DNA from: Slackia heliotrinireducens DSM 20476
GTDB lineage: Bacteria > Actinomycetota > Coriobacteriia > Coriobacteriales > Eggerthellaceae
Length of the DNA: 64,000 bases
Assembly (NCBI RefSeq): GCF_000023885.1
Contig: NC_013165.1
Coordinates: forward strand, 2,356,001-2,420,000
Direction: 5' to 3'
Of this stretch, positions 8,546 through 18,100 are shown one piece after another. The translations under genes and the position numbers were made by a program. Numbering within the stretch: the first letter of the stretch is position 1; every line of letters starts with the position of its first letter. A model generated the notes under the pieces. The model saw only the letters and a program-made list of their open reading frames with translations, was not told the origin of the DNA and searched no databases.

Positions 8546-9145
8546 TCACGAGTTCAGAATGTTCTCCAAGTCGCTTGCGACCTGCGGAAACCACCGCACT
8601 GGAGGCTGGTCGGCGCAATGCTCGCCGATGAGCTTCTCCATCCACACCATGTCGTACCACCGGTTGAACTTGAATCCGCACTTCTCGAACCTGCCCACCA
8701 TGCGATAGCCCATGTGGTCGTGGAACCCGACACTGTTGTTGGTCAGATACTCGTCTTCCACAGGGGCGTAGGCGATGCACGCCTCCAGGTTCAGGATACC
8801 TTGGGCGGCCAGCACCTTCTCGAGCGCATCGTACAGCGCGCGCCCCGTGCCCCGCGTGCGGCCGTCGCGGCGTACGTACACGCTGGTCTCCACCGCCCAA
8901 TCGTAGGCAGGCCGCGCGTGGAACTGCCCTACATACGCGTACCCCTGGATGCCGTCGGAGCTTTCCGCCACCAGATAGGGATACTTCTCCAGCGTGCCGG
9001 CGATGCGGCGGGCGAACTCCTCGACGCTTGGCACGTCGTATTCGAAGGTGATGGCGGTGTTCTCGACGTAGAACGCGTAGATCGCCAGCAGCTCTGCCGC
9101 ATCCGCAGGCGTCGCCGCCCTGATGGTAAGCGCGTTGGTGGCCAT
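8546..9145 (-). CDS. GNAT N-acetyltransferase (phosphinothricin acetyltransferase-like)
   Basis: Cytosolic acetyl-CoA-dependent N-acetyltransferase of 199 residues. The order ATPADAAELLAIY, NTAITFEY, YAYVGQFHARPAYDWAVETSVYV and the acetyl-CoA loop GRTRGTGRALYDAL is characteristic of the PAT/Bar and MddA branch, which acetylates phosphinothricin, methionine sulfoximine or related amino-acid analogues. The ATG at 9145 has AAAGGA five bases upstream, and this start matches the usual family N-terminus. The natural substrate is not known. The next gene upstream, a drug-efflux carrier, runs the same way. Confidence 0.85.
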   Translation of the reverse strand: MATNALTIRAATPADAAELLAIYAFYVENTAITFEYDVPSVEEFARRIAGTLEKYPYLVAESSDGIQGYAYVGQFHARPAYDWAVETSVYVRRDGRTRGTGRALYDALEKVLAAQGILNLEACIAYAPVEDEYLTNNSVGFHDHMGYRMVGRFEKCGFKFNRWYDMVWMEKLIGEHCADQPPVRWFPQVASDLENILNS

Positions 9146-9208
9146 GTGCATCCTTTCACAGTTCGGAGCCATGCGCATATGGTACTCCCCTTTTGGCTGA
9201 CGGAACAG

Positions 9209-10435
9209 CTATTTGACGCCGCGAACCGGGTACGGCGACTTCAGCAGGACGACCCACAGAGCCACCGCCGCCGTGAAGAACACCAGAATGGTGCCTGCGT
9301 CCGCCGTCACGAAGTCGGGCCAGCTCAGAGCAGCCACCACCGAGCCCAGCGATCCGAAAGCCGTGAACGTGAAGTTGATGAGCGAACTGGCCGAGCCGGT
9401 ATCCGTCTCGTGCTGCATGAGCAGGACGTTGGTGGTGCCGGGGCGGATGGCTGACGACATCATCAAAAACGGTGCGATGGTCAGGACGAACATCCATGGC
9501 GAACGCTTCGCGAACAGCAACATGAGCCCCGCGAACACGAACGCCCCGACCATGGTGGCCTCGATGAGCGTCTTCGTTTTGAAGTACCGCGAAACGATCA
9601 GGTAGACGAAAGGCGCTGCGACCATGATGAGGGCCGTGCCTGCGAAAAACAGGCTGTACGCGCCCGAGCTCAGCCCGAAGAAATCCATGTAGACGTAGGA
9701 AGACGTGGTCACGTAGCCCATGAACGGGGCCGAAACGAGCGCCAGTGTGACCAGCAGCAACGTAAACCCTTTGTTTCGGGCCACGACGGCAAGGCGTCCG
9801 AAATTGCCGGCCAGCGACCCGGTGTAGCGCATCTCCGGCGGGTTCGACTCGCGGTAGACAATCGCAAGGGCGAATGCGGCCAGGCCCGTGCCGGCAAGCA
9901 CCCAGAACACCACGCGCCAGGTGGCGAAGGTGGAGATCCAGCCGCCGATGACGGGAGCCACGACCGGCCCCAAGGCGCCCGCCGCCTGCGTCACGATGAG
10001 CACGCGGGCCCTTCGCTCCTCGGGAAAGCAGTCCTTCGTGATGGCCATGGCGATGGCGCCGCCCGCGCCTCCGCCCAGGCCCTGCAGCGCGCGCAGGGCC
10101 AGCAGCACGGCGATATTCGGGGCCAGGGCGCATCCGATGCTGGATGCGACGAACACGCCGAGACCCGCCAGAAGGATGGGTTTGCGGCCGAACTTGTCCG
10201 AGATGGTGCCGAACAGCAGCTGGCCCACGCCGAACATGAAAAAGAACGCGATAATGGATGCGCTGGCCACGGCCGACGAAGTGCCGAGATCCTCCCGCAG
10301 CTCGGGCAGCGACGGCATGTACATGTCGGTGGCCAGCGGCGGAAACACGCTGAGCAGCGTTATGAACACGATGAGCATGACCTTGCCCATAGGCTGGTCG
10401 ATAAGAAGATCGGTTTTCTTGTCTGTTGCGCCCAT
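9209..10435 (-). CDS. MFS multidrug efflux transporter, Bcr/CflA family
   Basis: Twelve-helix proton-driven efflux carrier of 408 residues. It has the family N-terminus (LSVFPPLATDMYMPSLPEL), the MFS loop GTISDKFGRKPILLAG, and ALQGLGGGAGGAIAMAI in helix 4-5, as in Bcr/CflA exporters of bicyclomycin, sulfonamide or chloramphenicol. ATG at 10435 has GGAAGGGAG just upstream; the longer frame adds 37 residues without a ribosome site. It precedes the acetyltransferase by about 60 bp, so both may be one resistance-like transcript. The drug is unknown. Confidence 0.88.
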   Translation of the reverse strand: MGATDKKTDLLIDQPMGKVMLIVFITLLSVFPPLATDMYMPSLPELREDLGTSSAVASASIIAFFFMFGVGQLLFGTISDKFGRKPILLAGLGVFVASSIGCALAPNIAVLLALRALQGLGGGAGGAIAMAITKDCFPEERRARVLIVTQAAGALGPVVAPVIGGWISTFATWRVVFWVLAGTGLAAFALAIVYRESNPPEMRYTGSLAGNFGRLAVVARNKGFTLLLVTLALVSAPFMGYVTTSSYVYMDFFGLSSGAYSLFFAGTALIMVAAPFVYLIVSRYFKTKTLIEATMVGAFVFAGLMLLFAKRSPWMFVLTIAPFLMMSSAIRPGTTNVLLMQHETDTGSASSLINFTFTAFGSLGSVVAALSWPDFVTADAGTILVFFTAAVALWVVLLKSPYPVRGVK

Positions 10436-10730
10436 ATGCTCCCTTCCGATGTGACTTTGGGAGCTTACCAGAGCTTTCGGCGCATCAAGCCCGGCATGCC
10501 GAACCACCTGCGAAAAAAGCTGACTTTCGCACCTTTCGCAACACATGCCACGTCTTGCGCGAGACGGTTAGATTCGGCTTTTTGACCGTCGTGCAGGTTC
10601 AGCGACAACATTACAATTTTCTTTGTGTTCGATTTGTGAACTCCGTTGAGGACATGCGGTGTCTTGTACGGAGGTCACAGGGCGGGGATGCATATCCCCG
10701 TGCTTGTTTCTTGAGGTAAAGAGGTTGTCT
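10436..10730. other. Divergent promoter region with a 5' leader hairpin
   Basis: This 295-bp gap separates the divergent efflux gene and the membrane permease, so it must hold both promoters. No clear -35/-10 pair stands out. At 10683-10700 there is a seven-pair hairpin (CGGGGAT, loop GCAT, ATCCCCG), 30 bases before the permease ATG, which could affect its leader. Confidence 0.4.
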
Positions 10731-12182
10731 ATGGCTTTCATGAAAAGGTCGTACGGCGGCGTACAGCCATACATTCCGTGTGGCCTGCTCCGTATCCGCA
10801 TCCCATTCGTCCATTTCAAAATCTCGCCTCCGGAAATCGCCACGGGTTTGATGAACGCCTGTACGTCCTACGGTGCGCTGGCGGTCCTCATCACCACCTT
10901 GGGGCTCGATCCGGAAGTCGCGTGGGCGCTGGTCGTCTTCGAGACCATGCTCTACACCTGCAACTGGCTGCTCGGCGAACCTTCAATTTGCGGCTGGATC
11001 ACCCCGGCCATGGCCATCGTCGTCGTATACCTCGAAGGTTTCGATCCAGGCGTCACACGAATACAGGCGCTTACCGCCGTCGAGCTGGAATTGGCCGCCA
11101 TGTTCATCATATTGGGTTTGACAGGCCTCTCGAAAAAGCTGAACACGCTGGTCCCGCCAGCAATCAAGGCGGGCATCGTGCTTGGTGCCGGCGTCAACGC
11201 CGTATACGCCCGTCTGAAGGAGGGCGGCGCCCTGGACACCGTCACCTACGGTTGCCTGGCCGGCCTCATCGTCGTGTTCTTCCTCATGTTCAGCCAGCGC
11301 ATCCGCAAGCACATGGCCGAGCATAGGTTCCTGCAGATCCTGGGCAACTACAGCTTCCTGTGGGCGGTCATGGTCCTGTTCATCGTCGGCGGCATCACCG
11401 GCGAGTTCGACTACGACTTCTCCGGCGAAATCATCAAGGTCCCCGACTTCGGAGCCCTGTTCGCCACCGTGTCCCCGTTCTTCATCGGCTGGCCTTCCGC
11501 CGAGCTTTGGATTTCCGCACTGCCCATCGCGGTCATCGCCTGGGTCATCGCCTACGGCGACTTCATCACCGTCCAGCAACTGGGTCTGCAGGCGCAGCGC
11601 GAGGACGAATACATCGAGTTCGACCCCAACCGCACCAATGTCATCTGCGGCATCCGCAACTGCCTTCTGGGCCTGTTCGCGCCCTACCCGGCGCTTGCCG
11701 GCCCTCTGAGCGCACCCTACTGCGTGGCCACCTACCAGCGCTACAAGCAGAGCGGACGCCAGGGTATGGATTCCATCTACGACGGATCCGGCACCAACAT
11801 CATCTTCACGGTCATCGGCCTGTTCATCTACCCGTTGTACGAAGCGTCCTTGGCCGCCTCGGCCGCGCTGCTGGTCGTGGTGCTGTGCATCCAGGGCTTC
11901 GTCTGCGCGCAGATCTGCTTCGATTTGGCCCGAGACAAGCTCGACCAAGGCATCGCCGGCATGATTGCGGGCTTCATCATCGCCCGTGGCGGCGGCTTCG
12001 GACTGATCGCCGGCGTGGTGCTGTACCTGCTGCTGTGCGATACGGCCAAGATCAAGTCCGACTACGCAGGCAACAAGGAACGCCAGCGCATCGAGGATGA
12101 GAAGACCCAGAAGATGCTCGACGAGCTTGCAGCCCGCCGCGAAGCCTTCAAGAAGGGCGAACTTCAGGAGGAAGAGGCCTAA
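10731..12182 (+). CDS. Putative polytopic permease with NCS2/SulP-like features
   Basis: Integral membrane protein of 483 residues with about 12 hydrophobic segments and a charged cytoplasmic C-terminal helix (about 430-483). Segments such as LVPPAIKAGIVLGAGVNAVY and NCLLGLFAPYPALAGPLSAP resemble the two half-helices of the NCS2 (uracil/xanthine) and SulP fold. No substrate-specific motif is recognised, so purine, carboxylate or anion transport are all possible. ATG at 10731 has AGAGG seven bases upstream. It is monocistronic, ends in a strong terminator, and is read divergently from the drug-efflux gene. Confidence 0.65.
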   Translation: MAFMKRSYGGVQPYIPCGLLRIRIPFVHFKISPPEIATGLMNACTSYGALAVLITTLGLDPEVAWALVVFETMLYTCNWLLGEPSICGWITPAMAIVVVYLEGFDPGVTRIQALTAVELELAAMFIILGLTGLSKKLNTLVPPAIKAGIVLGAGVNAVYARLKEGGALDTVTYGCLAGLIVVFFLMFSQRIRKHMAEHRFLQILGNYSFLWAVMVLFIVGGITGEFDYDFSGEIIKVPDFGALFATVSPFFIGWPSAELWISALPIAVIAWVIAYGDFITVQQLGLQAQREDEYIEFDPNRTNVICGIRNCLLGLFAPYPALAGPLSAPYCVATYQRYKQSGRQGMDSIYDGSGTNIIFTVIGLFIYPLYEASLAASAALLVVVLCIQGFVCAQICFDLARDKLDQGIAGMIAGFIIARGGGFGLIAGVVLYLLLCDTAKIKSDYAGNKERQRIEDEKTQKMLDELAARREAFKKGELQEEEA

Positions 12183-12208
12183 GCCTTCAGCCAACCCCAT
12201 ACGCACGC

Positions 12209-12240
12209 AGGCCCGCCGATCGGCGGGCCTTTTTTATATA
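12209..12240 (+). terminator. Rho-independent terminator of the permease gene
   Basis: Perfect 11-pair palindrome (AGGCCCGCCGA and its complement) followed by TTTTTTATATA, 26 bases after the permease stop. Confidence 0.88.
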
Positions 12241-12363
12241 TAGAGAAACCAACGTGGCCGAAGCGTTGCTTCCCATGCGAAGCGGCCGATGCTTCCACCC
12301 GTCCCCATCCGCAGGACCCGGCAAATGCCGACGCGTCGCACCTTCCGCATCCGCAGGACCGGT

Positions 12364-12540
12364 GCGACCCCACCCGCACGGACACCCTTTCCAGCCGCTC
12401 GGGGATGCCTCCAATGCGCCAAGCACAACCCCATCTGCATGGGCATCCTTTCCAACCGCCAGGGGCTGCCTCCAATCCCCCAAGCGCGACCCCGCCTGCA
12501 TGGACACCCCTCCCCTAGCCGAAGGCCTCCGGGCCACGCA
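12364..12540. repeat. Three degenerate ~60-bp tandem repeats between convergent genes
   Basis: Units at 12364-12422, 12423-12483 and 12484-12540 share the order ACCCC-CCTGCATGG-CACCC, a TTTCCA(A/G)CCGC block and GCCTCCAAT-CCAAG; the third is the most diverged. Parts of the unit (CCGCAGGACC) also recur at 12310-12360. They lie between the terminators of two convergent genes and carry no recognisable gene; open frames through them give Gly/Trp/Arg-rich peptides without a ribosome site. Confidence 0.7.
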
Positions 12541-12557
12541 TCCTGCTTCCCAAATAC

Positions 12558-12586
12558 AAGAAAGGCCGCCGGAAAACCGACGGCCC
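12558..12586 (-). terminator. Rho-independent terminator of the NSS transporter gene
   Basis: Minus-strand stem GGCCGTCGG, loop TTTT, CCGGCGGCC, then TTTCTTG, 25 bases after the transporter stop. Confidence 0.82.
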
Positions 12587-12610
12587 TGACAATTGCCGAT
12601 GTGCGAAAAC

Positions 12611-13996
12611 CTAGAAACTGACGAACCCGAACTGCGCGGCCACGTACGAAACCAGGATGATGACGATCAGAACCGGCGCGATGAATTTGATCATGGCGAC
12701 CCATGCCTTTTCAGCCTTCAGGGCGCTGCCTTCCTTCATCTCGTCGATAAGCACCTTGGGCTTGATGACCCAACCCACGAAGATGCAGGTCCCCAGCGCC
12801 ACGATGGGCATCAGCACGACGTTGGACACGAAGTCGAACAGATCCAAAAGCGTCGAGCCATCGCCCAGCGGCTCGATGAAGCTCAGGCGGTTGTAACCCA
12901 GGTTCACGAAGATTCCGACGATGACCATGACCGCCACCGTGATGATGAAGCATTTCCTGCGGCTCCAACCGGTGCCGTCGGACACGATGGACACGCAGGC
13001 CTCGGTAAGCGAGATTGCGCTGGTCAATGCGGCAAACAACACCAGAAGGAAGAACACGCAGCCCACGACAGGCGCCATAGCGCCCAAGCTTTCGAACAGC
13101 GTAGGCAGGGTGCCGAACATGAGGCTGGGGCCCGCCTTGGCGGCTACGGCCTCGCCGCTTCCCAACGCCACGAAGGACGTCGGTACGATCATGAGGCCCG
13201 CCAGGAAGGAAACGCCCACATCGAACACGCCGATACGGGTGGCCGACGATACGATGTCCTCGTGCGGTAGCAGGTAGCTTCCGTACGTGACCATGATGCC
13301 CATGGCCAGCGACAGGCTGTAGAACATCTGCCCCAGAGCGCCCACCAGAAGCTCAGGGGAGAACTTCGAGAAGTCGGGCTTCACGTAGTACAGCAGGCCG
13401 TCCACGGCGCCCGGCAACGTCAGCGTGTAGGCCGACAGCAGAATGGCCATCAGGATAAGGGCCGGCATCAGCACCAGGTTCACCTTCTCGATGCCGCGCT
13501 TGACGCCCAAGGCAACCACGACGAAGGTAATCGCCATGAACAGCAGCATCCAGAAGAAACTGGAGAACTCGCTGGTGATGAAGGAGCCGAAGAACGATTC
13601 CGACGCGATGTCCGCAGGGCTGTCAAGCACGTACGAAGCGGCGTATTTGGCCACCCAGCCACCGATGATGCAGTAGTACGGCGTGATGATGAACGGCACC
13701 GCCGCCGCTAGAAAGCCCAGAGGCTTCCAGCGTTTGTCGAACGCCGCGTAGGCGCCGATGACGCTCTGGCGCGACGCGCGGCCCAAGGTGATTTCCAAAA
13801 GGAGCATGGACACGCCGAAGGTGAACACCAGCACCAGATATGTAAGCAGGAACATGCCGCCGCCGTATTTGGCCGCCAAATACGGAAAACGCCACATGTT
13901 GCCCAGACCGACGGCGCTTGCAGCACCCGCGAGGATAAACGCCCATTTGCCCGACCATGAAGATCGGGTCATGCTTTCGAGATTCGATTCTGCCAT
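12611..13996 (-). CDS. Sodium-dependent transporter, NSS (SNF) family
   Basis: Na+-coupled amino-acid or amine symporter of 461 residues with the LeuT fold. The N-terminus (WSGKWAFILAGAASAVGLG, then NMWRFPYLAAKYGGG) is the family signature covering the sodium and substrate sites in helix 1. About eleven to twelve membrane helices follow. Bacterial NSS proteins of this short type usually carry tryptophan, tyrosine or other amino acids; the substrate here is not determined. ATG at 13996 has AAAGGGA four bases upstream. The small gene behind it ends 59 bp upstream on the same strand. Confidence 0.9.
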   Translation of the reverse strand: MAESNLESMTRSSWSGKWAFILAGAASAVGLGNMWRFPYLAAKYGGGMFLLTYLVLVFTFGVSMLLLEITLGRASRQSVIGAYAAFDKRWKPLGFLAAAVPFIITPYYCIIGGWVAKYAASYVLDSPADIASESFFGSFITSEFSSFFWMLLFMAITFVVVALGVKRGIEKVNLVLMPALILMAILLSAYTLTLPGAVDGLLYYVKPDFSKFSPELLVGALGQMFYSLSLAMGIMVTYGSYLLPHEDIVSSATRIGVFDVGVSFLAGLMIVPTSFVALGSGEAVAAKAGPSLMFGTLPTLFESLGAMAPVVGCVFFLLVLFAALTSAISLTEACVSIVSDGTGWSRRKCFIITVAVMVIVGIFVNLGYNRLSFIEPLGDGSTLLDLFDFVSNVVLMPIVALGTCIFVGWVIKPKVLIDEMKEGSALKAEKAWVAMIKFIAPVLIVIILVSYVAAQFGFVSF

Positions 13997-14055
13997 TGAT
14001 TCCCTTTGTCTTCGAAGATAAGTACAAGGTACCATATCCCCGAAGCGGCCTTGCG

Positions 14056-14262
14056 TCAATCCAGCTGGCTAAAGCGCCGGGGGTCAACGGCGCACAAATG
14101 GCCGTCCGCATCTTCATACAGCGCCATTTTCCCGTCGCGGCTTTCGCAGATGTGCTTGAACCGGGCCAGCGAGCTGTTATCGAGCGGAACGCGACCTTTG
14201 GTGCCAAGCTTTTTCGGAAGTGTGGTCCAATCTTGCCGGACGCGGTTGCGACGCTTCATCAT
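14056..14262 (-). CDS. Small basic protein coupled to truA, function unknown
   Basis: A 68-residue protein I do not recognise. The N-terminus is basic (MKRRNRVRQDW); the second half (SLARFKHICESRDGKMALYE followed by DADGHLCAVDPRRF) has alternating strands and two cysteines. Its ATG overlaps the truA stop as ATGA, so it is translationally coupled to truA, which supports it being real. No signal peptide or membrane segment. Whether it acts on RNA is unknown; only position suggests it. Confidence 0.6.
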   Translation of the reverse strand: MMKRRNRVRQDWTTLPKKLGTKGRVPLDNSSLARFKHICESRDGKMALYEDADGHLCAVDPRRFSQLD

Positions 14263-15074
14263 TCGTACTCCACATGCCAGAACACGAGACCCTGGGCCGG
14301 AGCGTTCTGTCCTGCGGCACCGCGATTGCGGGCCTCAAGCACGTCGCACACCCATTCAGGGTTGCGTCTGCCGCGGCCGACCTCCACCAGGGTTCCCACT
14401 ATGGTGCGCACCATGGAATGCAGAAACGCATTGCCCACAACGCGGACGGTTGCCACCTGTTGGCCAAGAATCTCCTCTTCGAACACCTCAAGCTCCATGA
14501 CGTTGCGGCACGTGGGCTTGCCCACAGCCGAAGCCGCCACGCAGAAGCTCTTGAAATCATGCTCACCGATCAGGTGCACGGCAGCACGGTTCATGGCGTC
14601 GATGTCCAAATCGACCCCGCCCAGGTGCCAGACCAAAGGCATGATGAGCACAGGCCGTGCGGCAGCCGTGGAGATACGGTAGCGGTATTCGCGCCATTTC
14701 GCATCGAAGCGGGCCGAAAACCCGAAGGGCTTTTCCTCCACCACAGACACGGACATGTGGTCGTCCACCAAGGCGTTGAGCGAACGCAGAAGCGAACGCG
14801 GCGTGCGCGAGGCGAACTCGTCCTCGGTCACGTCGAAACTCACCACCTGGCCGATGGCGTGCACGCCGGCGTCGGTGCGTCCTGCACAGGTCGTGCGCAC
14901 GTCGCGGCGGTACAGCACCCGCAGGGCATGCTCCAGTTCGCCCTGCACGGTCATGACACGGTCGCATTCGGCCTGGCGTGCGAACCCCGCGAAGGGTGCG
15001 CCGTCGTAGGCCACCTTGCACGCCAAGGTGCGAGACAGGTTTTCAGGCTGAGGTATGTTCTGTTCGAAATCCAT
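14259..15074 (-). CDS. truA: tRNA pseudouridine synthase A
   Basis: Converts uridines 38-40 in the tRNA anticodon arm to pseudouridine. The 271-residue protein has the catalytic aspartate in CAGRTDAGVHAIGQV, an ACKVAYDGAPFAGFARQ start and RYRISTAAARPVL, the standard TruA order. ATG at 15074 is preferred over a TTG at 15092 because that TTG lies inside the terminator hairpin of dnaE; no strong ribosome site is seen for either. The small unknown gene overlaps its 3' end. Confidence 0.92.
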   Translation of the reverse strand: MDFEQNIPQPENLSRTLACKVAYDGAPFAGFARQAECDRVMTVQGELEHALRVLYRRDVRTTCAGRTDAGVHAIGQVVSFDVTEDEFASRTPRSLLRSLNALVDDHMSVSVVEEKPFGFSARFDAKWREYRYRISTAAARPVLIMPLVWHLGGVDLDIDAMNRAAVHLIGEHDFKSFCVAASAVGKPTCRNVMELEVFEEEILGQQVATVRVVGNAFLHSMVRTIVGTLVEVGRGRRNPEWVCDVLEARNRGAAGQNAPAQGLVFWHVEYE

Positions 15075-15090
15075 GGCGCACAGTATACCC

Positions 15091-15122
15091 AAAAGCGGCG
15101 AAGGCCCGAAAGACCTTCGCCG
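15091..15122 (-). terminator. Terminator of dnaE
   Basis: Minus-strand stem GGCGAAGG/CCTTCGCC with a TCTTTCGGG-type loop, then GCTTTTG, directly after the dnaE stop. Confidence 0.72.
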
Positions 15123-15127
15123 TCATT

Positions 15128-18100
15128 TTAAGCGGTCTGCCACACGGGTCTGCCGAATACCGACATGATCTCCGAATACATCAGGTTGTTGGCGGCGTCC
15201 ACCGTCACCGGCAGCTCGGCCCGGAACTTGCGGCCGTCGGACTGCTGCACCAGCAGCACCACGGGGTCGCGGCCCGGATAGTTCGCCAGCACGTTGTTGA
15301 GCTGGGCCGACGTCATGGAGTTCAAGTCGGAGGATTGCAGCATGATCTGCAGGCTGGACGGACCTTGCTTCATGGAGTCCACATCCAGGCGCTCAACCTC
15401 GAAGGCCATCAGCTGGTCGCCTCGCTCGGAGTGCTCGAACTTGCCCTTCACCTTGACGATGGCGTCCTCTTCGATGGCGTCCTTGAACTCGTCGTATTTG
15501 AAGCACACGCAGTCCACGAACCCCGTCGTGTCCTCCATGACGAAGGTGGCCATCTTCTTGCCCTTCTTCGTCATCTTGATCTGGACGGTGCTGATAAGGC
15601 CGCAGAACACGCCGTTCTTGATGTCGCCCTTGTGGTCGGCCAAATCGCCCAGTTGGAACTTGGAGATGGACCGCAGCGACCGTTCGTACTGGCTCAAGGG
15701 GTGGTCGGAAACGTAGATCTTCAAAATGGACTTCTCGAAGGCAAGCAGGGTGCGCTTGTCCCACTCAACACCGTCGGGAGCGGGGATGTCCTCCTCAAAG
15801 CCGCTGTCCTCCATGTCGCCGAACAGGTCGAACATGCTGACCTGACCGTTCTCGCGGTCGCGCTGGCGCTTCGCCACATCTTCCAAAAGCGACGTCTCGT
15901 CGATGAAGTACATGAGCTGCTTGCGGGTGTAGCCCGTGGAGTCGAAAGCGCCTGCCTTGACGAGAGCCTCCAACGTTTTGCGGTTGTAGCATTTGCCGTC
16001 GACGCGGTTCACGAAGTCGTGCAGACTGGTGAAGGGACCTCCCTCGTCGCGCTCGGCGATGATGGACTCGGCCACAGCGGCGCCGACGCCTCGCACGCCT
16101 GCCAGACCGAAGCGGATGCCTTCCTCCAGCGGCGTGAACTCCAGGTTGGAGGAGTTGATGTCAGGCGGCAGAACGGGGATGCCGTTGCGGGTGCAGCTGG
16201 AAATGTACTTGATCAGCTTGTCCGCAGAGCCCATGTAGCTGGACAGCACGGCGGCCATGTATTCATATGGATAATGGGCCTTCATGTATGCGGTGCGGCA
16301 CACCAGCACGGCGTATGCCGCCGAGTGCGACTTGTTGAAGGCGTACTTTGCGAATTCCTCCGCGTCATGCCAGATGCGCTCGGCGATTTCCAGCGAGAAG
16401 CCGTTCTCGACGGCGCCGTTGCACCAGTCGTCCTTCAGCTGCATCATGACTTCGATGCGCTTCTTGCCCATCGCCTTGCGCAGCTTGTCTGCCTTGCCGG
16501 CGGAAAAACCGCTCATAGCCATGGAGATCTGCATGATCTGCTCTTGGTAGACGATGGTGCCGTAGGTTTCCTCCAGCAGAGGCTTCAGGCGGTCGTCGTA
16601 ATAGCTGACGGGTTTGCGGCCCATGCGGCGGTCGACGTACAGGTCGACGAAGCCGTTCTCCAACGGGCCCGGGCGGTTGAGCGCGATGGATGCCACGATG
16701 TCCGAGAACGTACGGGGCTTCATGCGGGCGAACAGGCTCACATACAGGGCGGATTCCACCTGGAACAAGCCGTCCATGGAGTACGGGGTCTCCAAACGCA
16801 TGAGTTTGTAGGCACCTTCGTCGTCGATGGGAATCTCGTCGGGAACGATGGTGATGCCGAAGCGGTCCTTCACGTTGCGGCAGGCTCGGGACAGCACGCC
16901 CAACGTGCGCAGACCCAGGAAGTCCATTTTCAGAAGACCCAGTTCAGGCGTGTAATGGCCGTCGTACTGGGTAATCATGCCGCCGCCCTTGGTGTCGCGT
17001 TTGACGGGCACGTGGTCGACCAGAGGGTCGCGGCAGATGATGGTAGCGCAGGCATGAACGCCTTCGCCGCGGATATTTCCTTCGATGGACATGGCCGAAT
17101 CGAGGATCTCCCTTGATTCAGGCTCCTCCTTGTAGATCTTGGCCAGATCGGGGTTGTTCTCGATGGCGTCCTTCAGCTTGATGCCGAGCTCGTCGCCGAT
17201 GACCTTGCACAGCCGGTCGCCCGTGTTGTACGGGTGGCCCAACACGCGTGCGGCGTCGCGGACGGCGTTTTTCGCCTGCAGCTTGCCGAAAGTGATGACG
17301 CCTGCGATGTGGTCGGCTCCGTAGAACTCACGCACGTGGTCGATGACCTCCTGGCGACGTTCATCCTCGAAGTCGACGTCGATATCGGGCATCTCCACGC
17401 GCTCGGGGCTCAAGAATCGTTCGAACAGCAGACCGTTGGACAAAGGCTCCAGGTCGGTGATGCCCATGGCGTAGGTGCAGATGGCGCCTGCTGCCGAGCC
17501 GCGGCCCGGGCCTACGCCGATGCCGTGCTCCTTGGCCCAGCGGATGTATTCCTGCACGATAAGGAAGTACGCCGGGAAGCCCTGCTGCACGATGACGCTT
17601 GCCTCGTATTCGTAGCGTTCCAGGACCGACACGTCATGCATACCGTCGGAGATCTTGATCTCGCGCCAATCGGGGCCGTAGCGACGCTCCAGGCCCTTCT
17701 CGCACTCCTCGCGGAACAGCTGCTCTTCGGTGTATCCGGGAGGCAAGGGGAAGCGCGGCAAAACGGAGTCGCGCTCCAGCTCCACGAAGCACTTCTCAGC
17801 CACTTCGATGGTGTTGTCGCAGGCTTCGGGGAAGTCCTTGAGGGCTTCGCGCATCTCCTCTTCTGTCTTCATATAGAACTCGTCGTTGCTGAAACGCATG
17901 CGGTTCTCATCGTCGCGCAGCGAACCGGTGCCGATGCACAGCATGATGTCCTGCGCCGCCGCATCTTCGCGGGTCAGGTAATGGAAGTCGTTGGTGGCGA
18001 TGGTCTTGAGCCCCAGCTCCTGGGCTATTTGCGTCAGCTGGGTGTTGATTTCCTTCTGGGTCAGGCCGCCGCGGGACGTCAGGCCCTGGTCCTGCAGCTC

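Noticed and set aside
12187-12537. Minus-strand open frames through the tandem repeats
   Set aside because: Gly/Trp/Arg-rich translation, no start signals, and they cross two terminators.
12364-12540. Possible CRISPR array
   Set aside because: Units are contiguous degenerate repeats with no unique spacers and no cas genes nearby.
14978-17116. 712-codon plus-strand open frame opposite dnaE
   Set aside because: Antisense shadow of dnaE with His/Val/Leu-rich composition and no recognisable domain.
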